Part shown: piece by piece, positions 9,671 to 18,284 of the stretch
How positions within the stretch are numbered: the stretch's first letter is position 1
Layout of the letters: every line of letters begins with the position of its first letter
Origin: Prosthecobacter sp.
Lineage (GTDB): Bacteria > Verrucomicrobiota > Verrucomicrobiia > Verrucomicrobiales > Verrucomicrobiaceae
Length of the DNA: 64,000 nucleotides
NCBI GenBank assembly: GCA_019186985.1
Contig: JABARQ010000009.1
Coordinates: forward strand, 1 to 64,000
Direction of reading: 5' to 3'
Notes under the pieces: model-generated
Told to the model about the DNA's origin: nothing
Database searches by the model: none
What the model saw: the letters and a program-made list of their open reading frames with translations, nothing else
Position numbers and translations under genes: made by a program

Positions 9671-11338
9671 ATGGACCCCATCTACGTCATCGGCCACCGC
9701 AACCCCGACACGGACGCCATCTGCGCCGCCATTGGTTATGCCGCCTACCTGCGCGAAGTGCGCGGTGGCGAGGTCGTCGCCGCCTGCTGCGGCGAGATCA
9801 ACGCCCGCACAAACTGGGTTCTGAAGCTGGCCGGCATGGAGGCCCCCAAGCTCCTGCTCGACGTCCGCCCCACCGCCGGCATCGTCTGCCGCAGGGAGGT
9901 GCTCACCGCGAAGCCCCGCGAGACCTTCCTTTCGGTCTATCGAAAGATGATGGAGCACAGCTTCCGCTCCATCCCCGTCGTGGATGAAAGCAACAAGCTG
10001 CTCGGCATGCCCACCATCCAGGAGATGGCCCAGCTTTTCCTCCCCAGCGAGGCAAGGCACGGCGCCGCCAACCGCGAGGTGACCACCAGCGTGCAGAACA
10101 TGGTCAACGCCCTCGGCGGCCGCCTGATCAGCAGCACGGAAGGCGATGACAAGGTCGAGCAGCTCGTGCTCGTCGTCGCCGCCTCCAGCGTCGAAACCTC
10201 CCGGGAACGCGCCCGTCAGTTCCCGCCCCGCCAGGTCGTCCTGGTCACGGGTGACCGGCCCGAAATTCACGCCCTTGCCATGGAGCTGGGTGTGCGATGC
10301 CTCGTCGTCACCGGCGGCTTCACCCCCTGGGAAAGCCTGCTCAGCCAGGCTCAGGCAAAAGGCGTCAGCGTCATCTGCGCGCCTCAGGACACCGCCAGCG
10401 CCTCCCAGCTCATCCGCTTCTCCCGGCCCATCGCCGAAACGCTCGACCACGCCTTCCTCTCCTTCACGACCCGCACGCCGCTGCGCGAAATCATCCACGC
10501 CGTCCAGGACTCGCACCAGCCCCTGTTCCCGGTGATTGATGAGGAAACGGGCCGCCTCGAAGGTGTGTTCTCCAAGTCGGACCTCGTCGAAGTGCCGCGC
10601 ACCCGGCTGGTCCTCGTCGACCACAACGAGTTCTCCCAGGCCGTCGCCGGCGCCGATGAAGCCGACATCCTCGAGGTGCTCGACCACCACCGCCTCAGCG
10701 GCAACCTGCGCACCAAGGAGCCCGTGCGCTTCATCAACGAACCCGTCGGCAGCACCAGCACCATCGTCGGCATCATGTTCCGCATGCGCGGCCTGACTCC
10801 GGACAAGGGTACCGCCATCTGCCTCTGTGCCGGCCTGATCTCCGACACCCTCCACCTCACCAGCCCCACCACCACCCAGACCGACCGTGAGATCCTAGAA
10901 TGGCTCTCCAAAGTCGCCTGTGTCGATGCCGCGCAGTTTGTGAAGGACTTCTTCGCCGCCGGCTCCCTGCTCCGCGAAGCCACCCCGGCCCGCGCCATCG
11001 AGGGCGACCGCAAGGTCTTCGAGGAAAACGGCTGGCGCATCAGCATCAGCCAGATCGAGGAGATGGGCCTCGACGAGTTTTGGAAGAAGGAAAAGGACCT
11101 GCACGAGGCGCTCTCCTCCCTCTGCAAGGCGCACAGCCTGCACTTCGCCTGCCTCATGGTCACCGACATCACCATGCATCACAGCGTGCTGCTGGTGGCC
11201 GGTGACAAGCGTGTCGCAGCAGCGATCGACTACCACGAGCGCAGCCCGCAGGTCTACGACATGCCGGGCGTCGTCAGCCGCAAGAAGCAGCTCTTCCCCT
11301 ACCTCAGCAACCTGGTCGGCAAGCTCACGCCGCCCTGA
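9671..11338 (+). CDS. CBS/DRTGG-type manganese-dependent inorganic pyrophosphatase
   Basis: A 555-residue family II pyrophosphatase with regulatory insertion. The N-terminal DHH domain begins IGHRNPDTDAICAA, then come a CBS motif (SIPVVDESNKLLGM), a DRTGG-like domain, a second CBS motif (LFPVIDEETGRLEGVFSKSD), the DHH catalytic motif LDHH and the C-terminal DHHA2 domain. It hydrolyses pyrophosphate in the cytoplasm. In this subclass adenine nucleotides (and diadenosine polyphosphates) bound at the CBS pair tune activity. Length matches the CBS-DRTGG class rather than the 310-residue basic enzyme. Confidence 0.93.
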   Translation: MDPIYVIGHRNPDTDAICAAIGYAAYLREVRGGEVVAACCGEINARTNWVLKLAGMEAPKLLLDVRPTAGIVCRREVLTAKPRETFLSVYRKMMEHSFRSIPVVDESNKLLGMPTIQEMAQLFLPSEARHGAANREVTTSVQNMVNALGGRLISSTEGDDKVEQLVLVVAASSVETSRERARQFPPRQVVLVTGDRPEIHALAMELGVRCLVVTGGFTPWESLLSQAQAKGVSVICAPQDTASASQLIRFSRPIAETLDHAFLSFTTRTPLREIIHAVQDSHQPLFPVIDEETGRLEGVFSKSDLVEVPRTRLVLVDHNEFSQAVAGADEADILEVLDHHRLSGNLRTKEPVRFINEPVGSTSTIVGIMFRMRGLTPDKGTAICLCAGLISDTLHLTSPTTTQTDREILEWLSKVACVDAAQFVKDFFAAGSLLREATPARAIEGDRKVFEENGWRISISQIEEMGLDEFWKKEKDLHEALSSLCKAHSLHFACLMVTDITMHHSVLLVAGDKRVAAAIDYHERSPQVYDMPGVVSRKKQLFPYLSNLVGKLTPP

Positions 11339-11459
11339 TCACTTCTGGGCTTTCCCGACCCAAAAGACATCGAACGGCCCCACCTCCGCGCCAAGCGGAT
11401 CGTGATTCCCCAGAAAGTTTTGCTTTCCTGCCTGCCTTCCCAGCCAGCAAGGTTGAGGC

Positions 11460-12542
11460 ATGCCCAAAAGAAAAAAGCCAGCAATCCCCAAAGCTGCATC
11501 CATGGATTTCCTCAAGGAGAAGGAAGCCATGCTCAAAGCCGTCAGCCGGCTGCTCGAGGATAAGAACTTCAAAAGCCCTGAGGAAGCCAACCAGTTCCTC
11601 AGCCAGTTCGTCGGCATGCGCATGGAGGACGTCACGCAGGCCCTCAGCCCACGACGGAAGGCCGATGCAGGCGAAAGAGCCGACGATCTCTTTTTCGAGG
11701 CGATGGAGTCACGCTCCGGCGTCACCGCCAAACGAAAGCTCAAGGAGGTTCTCAAGCTCGACCCTGATCATGTGCGGGCCCGGATCGCCCTGGCCCTGAT
11801 GGAGACCAGCCTGGACAAGGTCGAGAAGCTGCTGCGCGAAGCAGTGGCTGCGGGGGAAAGGCGCCTTGGAAGCATGTTGGAGGAGGAGTGCGGGCGCCTT
11901 TGGTGCTGGCATGAAGCCCGCCCCTACATGGAGGCACGGGCTGAACTGGCCCGGCACCTTGCCTTGCAGGAATCACGAATCGACGAAGCCATCGTCGAAC
12001 ATCAGGAACTGCTGCGCCTCAATGAAAACGACAACCAGGGAATCCGGAACCCCTTACTCGGCCTTCTTCTGGAAGTCGGCCGTTTCGATGACGCCCGGGC
12101 GCTGGTGAAGCGGTATGACACGGAATACGCCGCCACCTGGTTGTATGCCAAGGCCTTGCTCGCCTTCGAAAAACATGCCCGCAAGGCTGGATGGGGCCCG
12201 CCTCAGCAGGCGCATGATCATGACTGGCTTCAGGAACAGATGCGCCTGATGGCATCCGGCGTCCGTCCAAAAATCCCTGCGGAGGTCCACAAGGCCGACA
12301 AGCTCCTGATCAAGGCGCTCAAGTTCAATCCCTGGTGTGCCATTTACATCATCAAGTGTGGCACCTATCTCCAGATGGAGCCGCCTCAATCCTACAGCCC
12401 GGGCAGCCCGGAGGAGGCACGGCTTTTTCTGGATTCCCAGCTCAGCGCCTGGACCTCCCATCCCGCCTCCCTACTCTGGCTGATGTGTGTCGCCCTGCCC
12501 TGGCTGATCCAAAACGGCTACGAAAAGGAAGCCGCGCCGTGA
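11460..12542 (+). CDS. ST7-like/TPR-like helical protein
   Basis: A 360-residue soluble, mostly helical protein. The middle (LRLNENDNQGIRNPLLGLLLEVG followed by an ALVKRYDTEYAATWLYAKALLAF-type segment) resembles bacterial proteins related to eukaryotic ST7, which are TPR-like. The N-terminus is basic and lysine-rich (MPKRKKPAIPKA). No catalytic motif is visible and the role is unknown. The gene stands alone on the plus strand and converges with the M23 peptidase gene. Confidence 0.6.
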   Translation: MPKRKKPAIPKAASMDFLKEKEAMLKAVSRLLEDKNFKSPEEANQFLSQFVGMRMEDVTQALSPRRKADAGERADDLFFEAMESRSGVTAKRKLKEVLKLDPDHVRARIALALMETSLDKVEKLLREAVAAGERRLGSMLEEECGRLWCWHEARPYMEARAELARHLALQESRIDEAIVEHQELLRLNENDNQGIRNPLLGLLLEVGRFDDARALVKRYDTEYAATWLYAKALLAFEKHARKAGWGPPQQAHDHDWLQEQMRLMASGVRPKIPAEVHKADKLLIKALKFNPWCAIYIIKCGTYLQMEPPQSYSPGSPEEARLFLDSQLSAWTSHPASLLWLMCVALPWLIQNGYEKEAAP

Positions 12543-12582
12543 AGCACTCCCCCTGACAGCCCCCCGGAAACACCTGCCGTCC

Positions 12583-14067
12583 TCACTCCCCCACCCGCAC
12601 CCAGAGATGAGCCACGGCGCGCTCGCCGCGTTCGTTCGTGCGCTCGACGGTCACCAAATGGTCGCCCGCCCTGGCAAAGACATGCTCGGTGACGGCATAA
12701 CCTTCTTTATCGAGAGGCTTGGCGTTCCCGTCCGAGGTCACCTTCACCGGCGGCGTGCCGTCGCCAAAATCCCAGGTCTCACCGCCCCGGTCCCGGAAGG
12801 TGCGGACCTTGAAGGTGATGGGCTGCCCGGGCTTCAGATTCTGCGTCGGCCAGAAACTCGGGTGAATCGTCGGAGGGATGTTCTTTTCATCCGGCCCGAT
12901 CACCTGCACGACGGCAAAATCATAACTCACCCGCCCGGCGTCATCGGTGACCTTGAGGATCTCGCTGTAGCTGCCGGGCTTCTCATAGGTTCGGCTGACC
13001 CTGGCCTGGCTGGACCTGCCACCGTCCGTGAAGGTCCACTCATGGCTCGCGATCTTCCCTGAGGCCGCCCAGGACTTGCCGCCGTCCAGGGTGATCGTCT
13101 CGCCGGCACGGATGAAGTGATGCGGTCGCGCCACCGCGATCACCGCAGGCTTCTGCTCCTGCACATAAGCCTGCCAGGCAAACGCATAGGCCTCCTGCGT
13201 GCCCCACCTGCCCGATGGCTGCCGGCTCTTGATGCCAAAGTGCAGGTGCGACCAGCCCCCGCTCGCCCCCTCCTTGCCCAGGATGCCGATCTTCTGACCC
13301 ATCTTCACCCGCACCCCGAGCTGGATCGCCGGGTCAATCGTGTGCAGATGACTGTAGCGGTAGTACCAGCCACGGCGGTCGAGCAGGTAGACGACGTCAT
13401 ACCTCGGCCTGACCGGCGTGAGTGAATGGCCGTCCAGGATCTTGTCGGCCACGCTGACCACCAGGCCGTCCGTGGCTGCGATGACCTCGGTCAATCCCTC
13501 ACAGCCGCCGAAATCGAGGTCGTTGTGATAGTAGATCTTCTTCCGGTCCGGCTTGTCGCCGCCGTCCACAAAGGTGGGCTCGTTGGAAAACTGCGTCATC
13601 GTGGCAAACCAACGTTGCTTCAACGGATAAACAAAGGTCCCCGGCTCGATCCAGGGCGACCCTGCGGGCCAGAGCCGCAGCCGGGCGTCCTTTTCCAGCC
13701 CCCAGGAATCCTCTCCGCTGTTGGTGTTGTAGCCCCGGGTGATGGGGCAGTCCACCTGCACACCGCCGACAGCCTGGGGAAGATGGTAGTTCGCGCTCGA
13801 AAGCACCGCCTTCTCCCCATTCACCTCCACTGTCACCTTCGCCTCACGCACCGCCCCGGCCATTGAGTCGATCTTCTCCTGCAGGTCCAGCAGCCGCACC
13901 TTTGCCACCGTCCCATCCGCCAGCCGCACCTCCGCTGCCTCCCCCAGTTTCAGATCCACCGCCCGCAATGTCGGCTCCAGGCTGGCCTGGGGCAGTTCCG
14001 CAAGCAGCACCTGAAAGCAGCCAAGACAGATCCAGACCAGGGCACGGGGAAGAAAGGAGCGATTCAT
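12583..14067 (-). CDS. exported M23 (LytM-like) metallopeptidase with PKD domains
   Basis: 494 residues from ATG 14067, starting with a signal peptide (FLPRALVWICLGCFQVLLA). A LytM/M23 domain in the middle shows the zinc motif HNDLDFG, a tyrosine-rich YYRYSHLH segment and the second motif HLHFG. Two PKD-like beta-sandwich domains follow (HEWTFTDGG and ETWDFGDG motifs), ending at ...VRVGE. Likely a periplasmic or secreted cell-wall or protein endopeptidase. Transcribed divergently from the ATPase pair, so the 129 bp containing the palindrome at 14143 separate the two starts. Confidence 0.85.
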   Translation of the reverse strand: MNRSFLPRALVWICLGCFQVLLAELPQASLEPTLRAVDLKLGEAAEVRLADGTVAKVRLLDLQEKIDSMAGAVREAKVTVEVNGEKAVLSSANYHLPQAVGGVQVDCPITRGYNTNSGEDSWGLEKDARLRLWPAGSPWIEPGTFVYPLKQRWFATMTQFSNEPTFVDGGDKPDRKKIYYHNDLDFGGCEGLTEVIAATDGLVVSVADKILDGHSLTPVRPRYDVVYLLDRRGWYYRYSHLHTIDPAIQLGVRVKMGQKIGILGKEGASGGWSHLHFGIKSRQPSGRWGTQEAYAFAWQAYVQEQKPAVIAVARPHHFIRAGETITLDGGKSWAASGKIASHEWTFTDGGRSSQARVSRTYEKPGSYSEILKVTDDAGRVSYDFAVVQVIGPDEKNIPPTIHPSFWPTQNLKPGQPITFKVRTFRDRGGETWDFGDGTPPVKVTSDGNAKPLDKEGYAVTEHVFARAGDHLVTVERTNERGERAVAHLWVRVGE

Positions 14068-14142
14068 GAGCGGACAAATCGTCCCGCCCTCCCAGACTCT
14101 TGCGCTCTGTGCAGGTGAGGCGTCATGTCGATTAAGCGGCCC

Positions 14143-14190
14143 AAAAAAGGCCAACAAAAATGTTGCACAACAATATTGTTGGCCTTTTTT
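14143..14190. promoter_or_regulatory. 48-bp nested palindrome upstream of the ATPase pair
   Basis: Perfect 15-bp arms, AAAAAAGGCCAACAA (14143-14157) and TTGTTGGCCTTTTTT (14176-14190), enclose a smaller inverted repeat TGTTG-CA-CAACA (14161-14172). It has the shape of a two-way terminator, with A and T runs at both ends, yet it sits in a divergent promoter region 6 bp before the proposed GTG start at 14197. It could be an operator, an attenuator, an insulating terminator or a mobile-element end. Confidence 0.85.
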
Positions 14191-14196
14191 AAATCT

Positions 14197-15456
14197 GTGA
14201 GAACACCCAAACTAGCACGGCCGACCCCAGACTTTTATGTTGGTTCCGTCGTTCCTTCTGAGGACTTGAGGTTTCGGGACGCCTTCATCGAGGAGCTCTG
14301 GGAATCCATCGCCAGCCACCATTTGATCCTCAAGGCTCCCCGCCGCTGCGGAAAAACCAGTGTCATGGAGCATCTTCGTGCCTCGCCGCAGCATGGCTAT
14401 TCCGTGATCTACGAAAACGTCCAGGACCTTGTGCATCCGGCGGACCTGTTCCTCGCCATCCTCGACAACTTCCGCGACCAGCATCCAGGGCTGTTTCACA
14501 CGCTCGTCAAGGGGTGGCAGACCGTCACCTCATGGCTGCCAAAAGTGGAGGAGATCGAATGTGGTGAAGTGAAGACCAAGTTCCGGGAGAATGTGAAGGA
14601 CTACCGCGAACACTGGCGGGAGCATGGTGATGCCCTCTTCCGCCAGCTTCGATCCCTGAAGCGCCCCGTGCTCATCATCGTGGATGAACTGCCGGACATG
14701 CTTCTCAACCTCAGGCAGGAGGATCCTAAGCTCCTGCGGGATTTCCTCTCCTGGTTCCGGGACAAGCGTTGTGACCCCCTGCCGAAAAACGACACCGTGC
14801 GCTGGCTGCTTGGCGGCTCGATCAACCTGTCCTCGACGCTCGACGGCATGTCGCTGCTGGATCGCATCAACGACCTCAAGGACATGCCGCTGCCCGATCT
14901 CACGCCACACCAGATCGAAACCTTTGTGAACGAGATGCTGACAGCCCGTCATGTCGAGTTTGAAAAGAAGCTGCCTGAAAGGCTGAGGGAGCTGCTTGGC
15001 CGCCCGATACCCCTCTTCCTGCAAATGCTCACGCAGGACCTCTATCGCTCCTGGCGGAACAGGCCGCGCAAGCTCAGGAAGGCGGACGTGGAGGCGGAGT
15101 TCTCACGCTTTGTGACCAGCACCGCAGCCCAGGACAAGCTTCAGCACTATTACACACGGCTGGCCAAATATTACGAGGAGCCGGCGCTCAGCCAGGCTCA
15201 TGAAATCCTGAACCACCTCTGCCAGACCGCGGAGAAAGATGGCAGGGACGAGGGTGCCAGCCGGGCCACGCTGATGCATCTCGTTGAAGGCACCTGTCCA
15301 TCCGGCAGGCTGCCCGCCGCCCATGAACGGAAAAGGCTTTTCCTCCAGCTCATGCGGGACCTGGAGAATGACTTTTACATCACCGAAACCACCCCGGGCC
15401 GCTACGGCTTCGCCAGCGGCATCATGAAAGCCTGGTGGAGGAAGCATTATGCCTGA
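14197..15456 (+). CDS. P-loop (AAA/STAND-type) ATPase, first gene of a two-gene system
   Basis: 419 residues from GTG 14197. The frame is open back to ATG 14125, but that stretch translates the palindrome, so the GTG is preferred. Visible: Walker A APRRCGKTS (47-55), Walker B VLIIVDE (158-164), and a sensor-like strand WLLGGS (about 203-208), as in archaeal-type ATPases of the MNS/STAND group. The remainder is helical with no nuclease, protease or TM segment that I can see. Its stop overlaps the next gene's start by 8 bp (ATGCCTGA), implying translational coupling. Exact function unknown; a conflict or signalling role is inferred from context. Confidence 0.7.
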   Translation: MRTPKLARPTPDFYVGSVVPSEDLRFRDAFIEELWESIASHHLILKAPRRCGKTSVMEHLRASPQHGYSVIYENVQDLVHPADLFLAILDNFRDQHPGLFHTLVKGWQTVTSWLPKVEEIECGEVKTKFRENVKDYREHWREHGDALFRQLRSLKRPVLIIVDELPDMLLNLRQEDPKLLRDFLSWFRDKRCDPLPKNDTVRWLLGGSINLSSTLDGMSLLDRINDLKDMPLPDLTPHQIETFVNEMLTARHVEFEKKLPERLRELLGRPIPLFLQMLTQDLYRSWRNRPRKLRKADVEAEFSRFVTSTAAQDKLQHYYTRLAKYYEEPALSQAHEILNHLCQTAEKDGRDEGASRATLMHLVEGTCPSGRLPAAHERKRLFLQLMRDLENDFYITETTPGRYGFASGIMKAWWRKHYA

Positions 15457-18082
15457 AAACAACCGTCACTCCCACTTTGGCTTCTACCGCACCGGCCTGA
15501 TGACGCCGGAGCACCGCCGCTTCGTGACCGTCGGGCGCGGACATGTCCTGGAGGACCTGCTGGATGCCCTGAGAAAAAACGCCGGCCGCGCCGCCAGGCA
15601 TCACGCCCTCTTCATCGGCCTGCGTGGCATGGGGAAAACCCACCTGCTCTCGCTCATTGAGGATGAGATCCATCATGACCCCGGGCTGGCAGCTCACTAC
15701 ACGGTCGTCCGCTTCCCCGAGGAAAGCCTGCGAACCTTGTCTTTCGCCGACTTCCTGCTCGGCATGCTGGAGATCCTTGCCACGAACCACCCCGAGGAGC
15801 CGGAATGGCGGACGCTTCATGAAAAGCTGCGCGAGGAGGAGGATGACGCCCGAATCGTGGACACCGTGGTGGCGGCGGTTCGAAAGGCCGCCCAGCAGCA
15901 CCGGCGCACCTTCCTCATCATGATGGAGAACATGGGCGAGGTTTTCACGAAGCAGATCAGGAACAAGCGGGAGATCGCGGCGCTGCGGAAGTTCCTCATG
16001 GACTCCAAAAACGGCTGCCTCTTCATCGGCACGGCCACTCAGAGCTTCGCCGGACTGACCAGCGTGGACGAACCCTTTTACGACTTCTTTGACGTCCAGC
16101 ACCTGGAACACCTGTCCGAGGAGGAGGCCTCCAGGCTTGTCCACCGCACCCTTGAATGGGAGAAACGCGGGGACCTCCTCGCCCAGTGGGAGGACCTGCA
16201 TCCACGCATCCTTGCCCTCTACCGCATGACCGGCGGCAGTCCGCGCCTCACCGTCATGCTGGCCGAGTTGATCGCCAAGGATTCCGTCATCGAGGTGAAG
16301 GAGCAGTTCCGCATCCTCATGGACCGCATCACGCCTTTCTTCCAGGACCGGCTGAAGGCCATCAGCGGCTCCCAGGAATGCGCCGTGCTCGAAACCATGG
16401 CCACCATGCGCGATCAGGACAAAACCCCCGCCAGCATCGCCAGACGCATGCGCATGAAGGCCTCGCAGGTGTCCGCCTTGCTGGGACGACTCGCGGACCA
16501 GCGGCTGGTGCGCTCCAGCCCGCATCCTGAGGACAAGCGGGTGCGCCGCTACACGATCAGCGAGGGGCTTTTCGACCTCTGGCTCTACATGAACGTCTCC
16601 CGCGGAGCCCGGGAGCGGCAGCCCTTCCTGCTCGACTTCTTCGCCACTTTTTATCCCAGCTACCTGGCGCGTGAAAAAAAGCGCGCCGAGCTGCTGGAGG
16701 ACGCCGGGAGGCAGGAAAAACGTGCCAACGCCCTCGCCGCGCTTGATACGCTCAGCCAGATCGGCACGCCCATGGAGCGGGCGCGGTCTAAAATGGTCCT
16801 GGCGACGGCCTACAGCTGCAGCGGACACGAGACCGACGCCCAAAACGTACTTCGGGAGGCCGCAGACGAGCCCCTGGATCGACTGGGGGGCTGGATTGCC
16901 CACAGCGCCATGGCAGACGCTTACCCGGACTATCTCACCGAGATTCAGGAGCTCATCACGCTCTGGGATGAGCACCGGAGCGGCAACCTCGAAGCCTTTG
17001 TGCGAAAGATGCGGGAGATGGGGGAGGCCTTCACCCCGTTCGCCTATTCAAAGGCCAAGCTCGCCTTTCTTGAGACCCACCTGGAAGAGGTGCCCCCAGG
17101 AGACGATCGTATACGACTGCGGCTGAAGATCGGAAGGCTTCACCGGGATCTGGCGCATTGGAAGGAAGCTGAAACTCAAACCCGCCTTGCCGTCGAAGAG
17201 GCAGAAGCACATGCACCGTCCCTGAGTTCCTGGGCGCTCAATGATCATGCGCAACTGCTAAAAGCCACGAACCGGCTGGCAGAAGCCGAACCCCTCATGC
17301 GCCGTGCCCTCGATCTGGTCGAAAAGAGCTCCGGCCCCGATCATCCCAACGTCGCCATCCACCTCAACAACCTTGCACAATTGCTGCAAGACACGAACCG
17401 GCTGGCAGAAGCCGAACCCCTCATGCGCCGTGCCCTCGATCTGGGTGAAAAAAGCTTCGGCCCCGATCATCCCAACGTCGCCATCCGCCTCAACAACCTC
17501 GCAACACTGCTGCAAGCCACGAACCGGCTGGCAGAAGCCGAGCCGCTCACACGCCGTGCCTTCGATCTGGTCGAAAAGAGCTTCGGCCCAGATCATCCCA
17601 ACGTCGCCACCTGCCTCAGCAACCTTGCAACACTACTGCAAGCCACGAACCGGCTGGCAGAAGCCGAACCCCTCATGCGCCGTGCCCTCAATCTGGTCGA
17701 AAAGAGCTTCGGCCCAGATCATCCCAACGTCGCCATCCACCTCAACAACCTTGCACAATTGCTAAAAGCCACAAACCGGCTGGCAGAGGCCGAACCCCTC
17801 ATGCGCCGTGCCCTCGATCTGGACGAAAAGAGCTTCGGCCCAGATCATCCCAACGTCGCCATCCGCCGCAACAATCTCGCAGTACTGCTGCAAGCCACGA
17901 ACCGGCCGGCAGAGGCCGAACCCCTCATGCGTCGAGCTGTCGCCATCCTCCGGCTTTTCGAGAAAGCCACCGATCACCCCCATCCAGAACTCGACAAGTT
18001 CACCAGCAACTACCGGCTACTCCTGGAAGACATGGGCCAAACCCCTGGGCAAATCGAGCAATCGCTGGCATCTTTGAATTGA
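15449..18082 (+). CDS. P-loop ATPase with winged helix and C-terminal TPR array
   Basis: An 877-residue STAND-like protein. Walker A GLRGMGKTH spans 57-65. The Walker B strand is unusual, FLIMMEN (155-161), with Glu/Asn where Asp/Glu is normal. A sensor strand LFIGTAT (191-197) and a GGSPR motif (262-266) follow. A MarR-like winged helix covers about 310-375 (IARRMRMKASQVSALLGRLA). Degenerate helical repeats lead into six 42-residue TPRs of the kinesin-light-chain type (GPDHPNVA in each), from about residue 607. Such arrays usually sense a ligand in STAND proteins. No separate effector domain is visible. Partner of the ATPase at 14197. Confidence 0.75.
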   Translation: MPENNRHSHFGFYRTGLMTPEHRRFVTVGRGHVLEDLLDALRKNAGRAARHHALFIGLRGMGKTHLLSLIEDEIHHDPGLAAHYTVVRFPEESLRTLSFADFLLGMLEILATNHPEEPEWRTLHEKLREEEDDARIVDTVVAAVRKAAQQHRRTFLIMMENMGEVFTKQIRNKREIAALRKFLMDSKNGCLFIGTATQSFAGLTSVDEPFYDFFDVQHLEHLSEEEASRLVHRTLEWEKRGDLLAQWEDLHPRILALYRMTGGSPRLTVMLAELIAKDSVIEVKEQFRILMDRITPFFQDRLKAISGSQECAVLETMATMRDQDKTPASIARRMRMKASQVSALLGRLADQRLVRSSPHPEDKRVRRYTISEGLFDLWLYMNVSRGARERQPFLLDFFATFYPSYLAREKKRAELLEDAGRQEKRANALAALDTLSQIGTPMERARSKMVLATAYSCSGHETDAQNVLREAADEPLDRLGGWIAHSAMADAYPDYLTEIQELITLWDEHRSGNLEAFVRKMREMGEAFTPFAYSKAKLAFLETHLEEVPPGDDRIRLRLKIGRLHRDLAHWKEAETQTRLAVEEAEAHAPSLSSWALNDHAQLLKATNRLAEAEPLMRRALDLVEKSSGPDHPNVAIHLNNLAQLLQDTNRLAEAEPLMRRALDLGEKSFGPDHPNVAIRLNNLATLLQATNRLAEAEPLTRRAFDLVEKSFGPDHPNVATCLSNLATLLQATNRLAEAEPLMRRALNLVEKSFGPDHPNVAIHLNNLAQLLKATNRLAEAEPLMRRALDLDEKSFGPDHPNVAIRRNNLAVLLQATNRPAEAEPLMRRAVAILRLFEKATDHPHPELDKFTSNYRLLLEDMGQTPGQIEQSLASLN
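17270..17945 (+). repeat. 126-bp tandem repeats encoding TPRs
   Basis: The phrase AACCGGCTGGCAGA, or a one-base variant, recurs at 17270, 17396, 17522, 17648, 17774 and 17900, exactly 126 bp (42 codons) apart. Units are nearly identical at DNA level, including silent positions. This is coding repeat inside the ATPase/TPR gene, not a CRISPR. Confidence 0.95.
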
Positions 18083-18083
18083 A

Positions 18084-18113
18084 AGAAAAAAGCGGCTGAG
18101 TCGCCTCAGCCGC
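18084..18113 (-). terminator. terminator hairpin in the gnd-end duplicate
   Basis: Stem GCGGCTGAG (18092-18100) with CTCAGCCGC (18105-18113), loop TCGC. The A-rich run at 18082-18091 gives a T-tail on the minus strand. It is the counterpart of the gnd terminator at 20086 and lies just past the stop of the ATPase/TPR gene. Confidence 0.7.
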
Positions 18114-18240
18114 CTTCGCGTTGATTGGAGGATGCGGACAGGAGTGTCCGCGGTCCTTGTGGATTACCCGATCACCTCTGGCCATTCCGTGTGGAAGAAC
18201 TGGCCTTCGGGCTTGTCGGTGCGCTCGCAGGTGTGGGCAC
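18084..18240. repeat. duplicate of the gnd 3' end (direct repeat, left copy)
   Basis: This segment repeats 20081-20239 in the same orientation: terminator hairpin, the shared GACAGGAGTGTCCGCGG spacer, and the last ~26 codons of gnd, including its stop. The minus strand reads AHTCERTDKPEGQFFHTEWP... against AHTYERVDKPEG... in the intact gene. Similarity stops abruptly at 18240/18241. Several differences are silent or conservative, so this is a homologous but diverged copy, not a recent exact duplication. It looks like an att-type scar of insertion at the gnd 3' end. Confidence 0.85.
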
Positions 18241-18284
18241 TGGCATCTATGCGCGGATCCACAGCGACGAATTCCGGAACAAGC

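Noticed and set aside
14125-14196. ATG 14125 as the start of the first ATPase
   Set aside because: The 24 residues it would add are a translation of the palindrome; GTG 14197 is the only later start before Walker A that I see.
15422-16975. Minus-strand 517-residue frame opposite the second ATPase
   Set aside because: Shadow; the plus strand holds Walker A, sensor and winged-helix motifs and overlaps the first ATPase gene properly.
17270-17945. Regular repeats that could be mistaken for a CRISPR array
   Set aside because: The 126-bp period equals 42 codons, the units are in frame and encode TPRs; there are no variable spacers.
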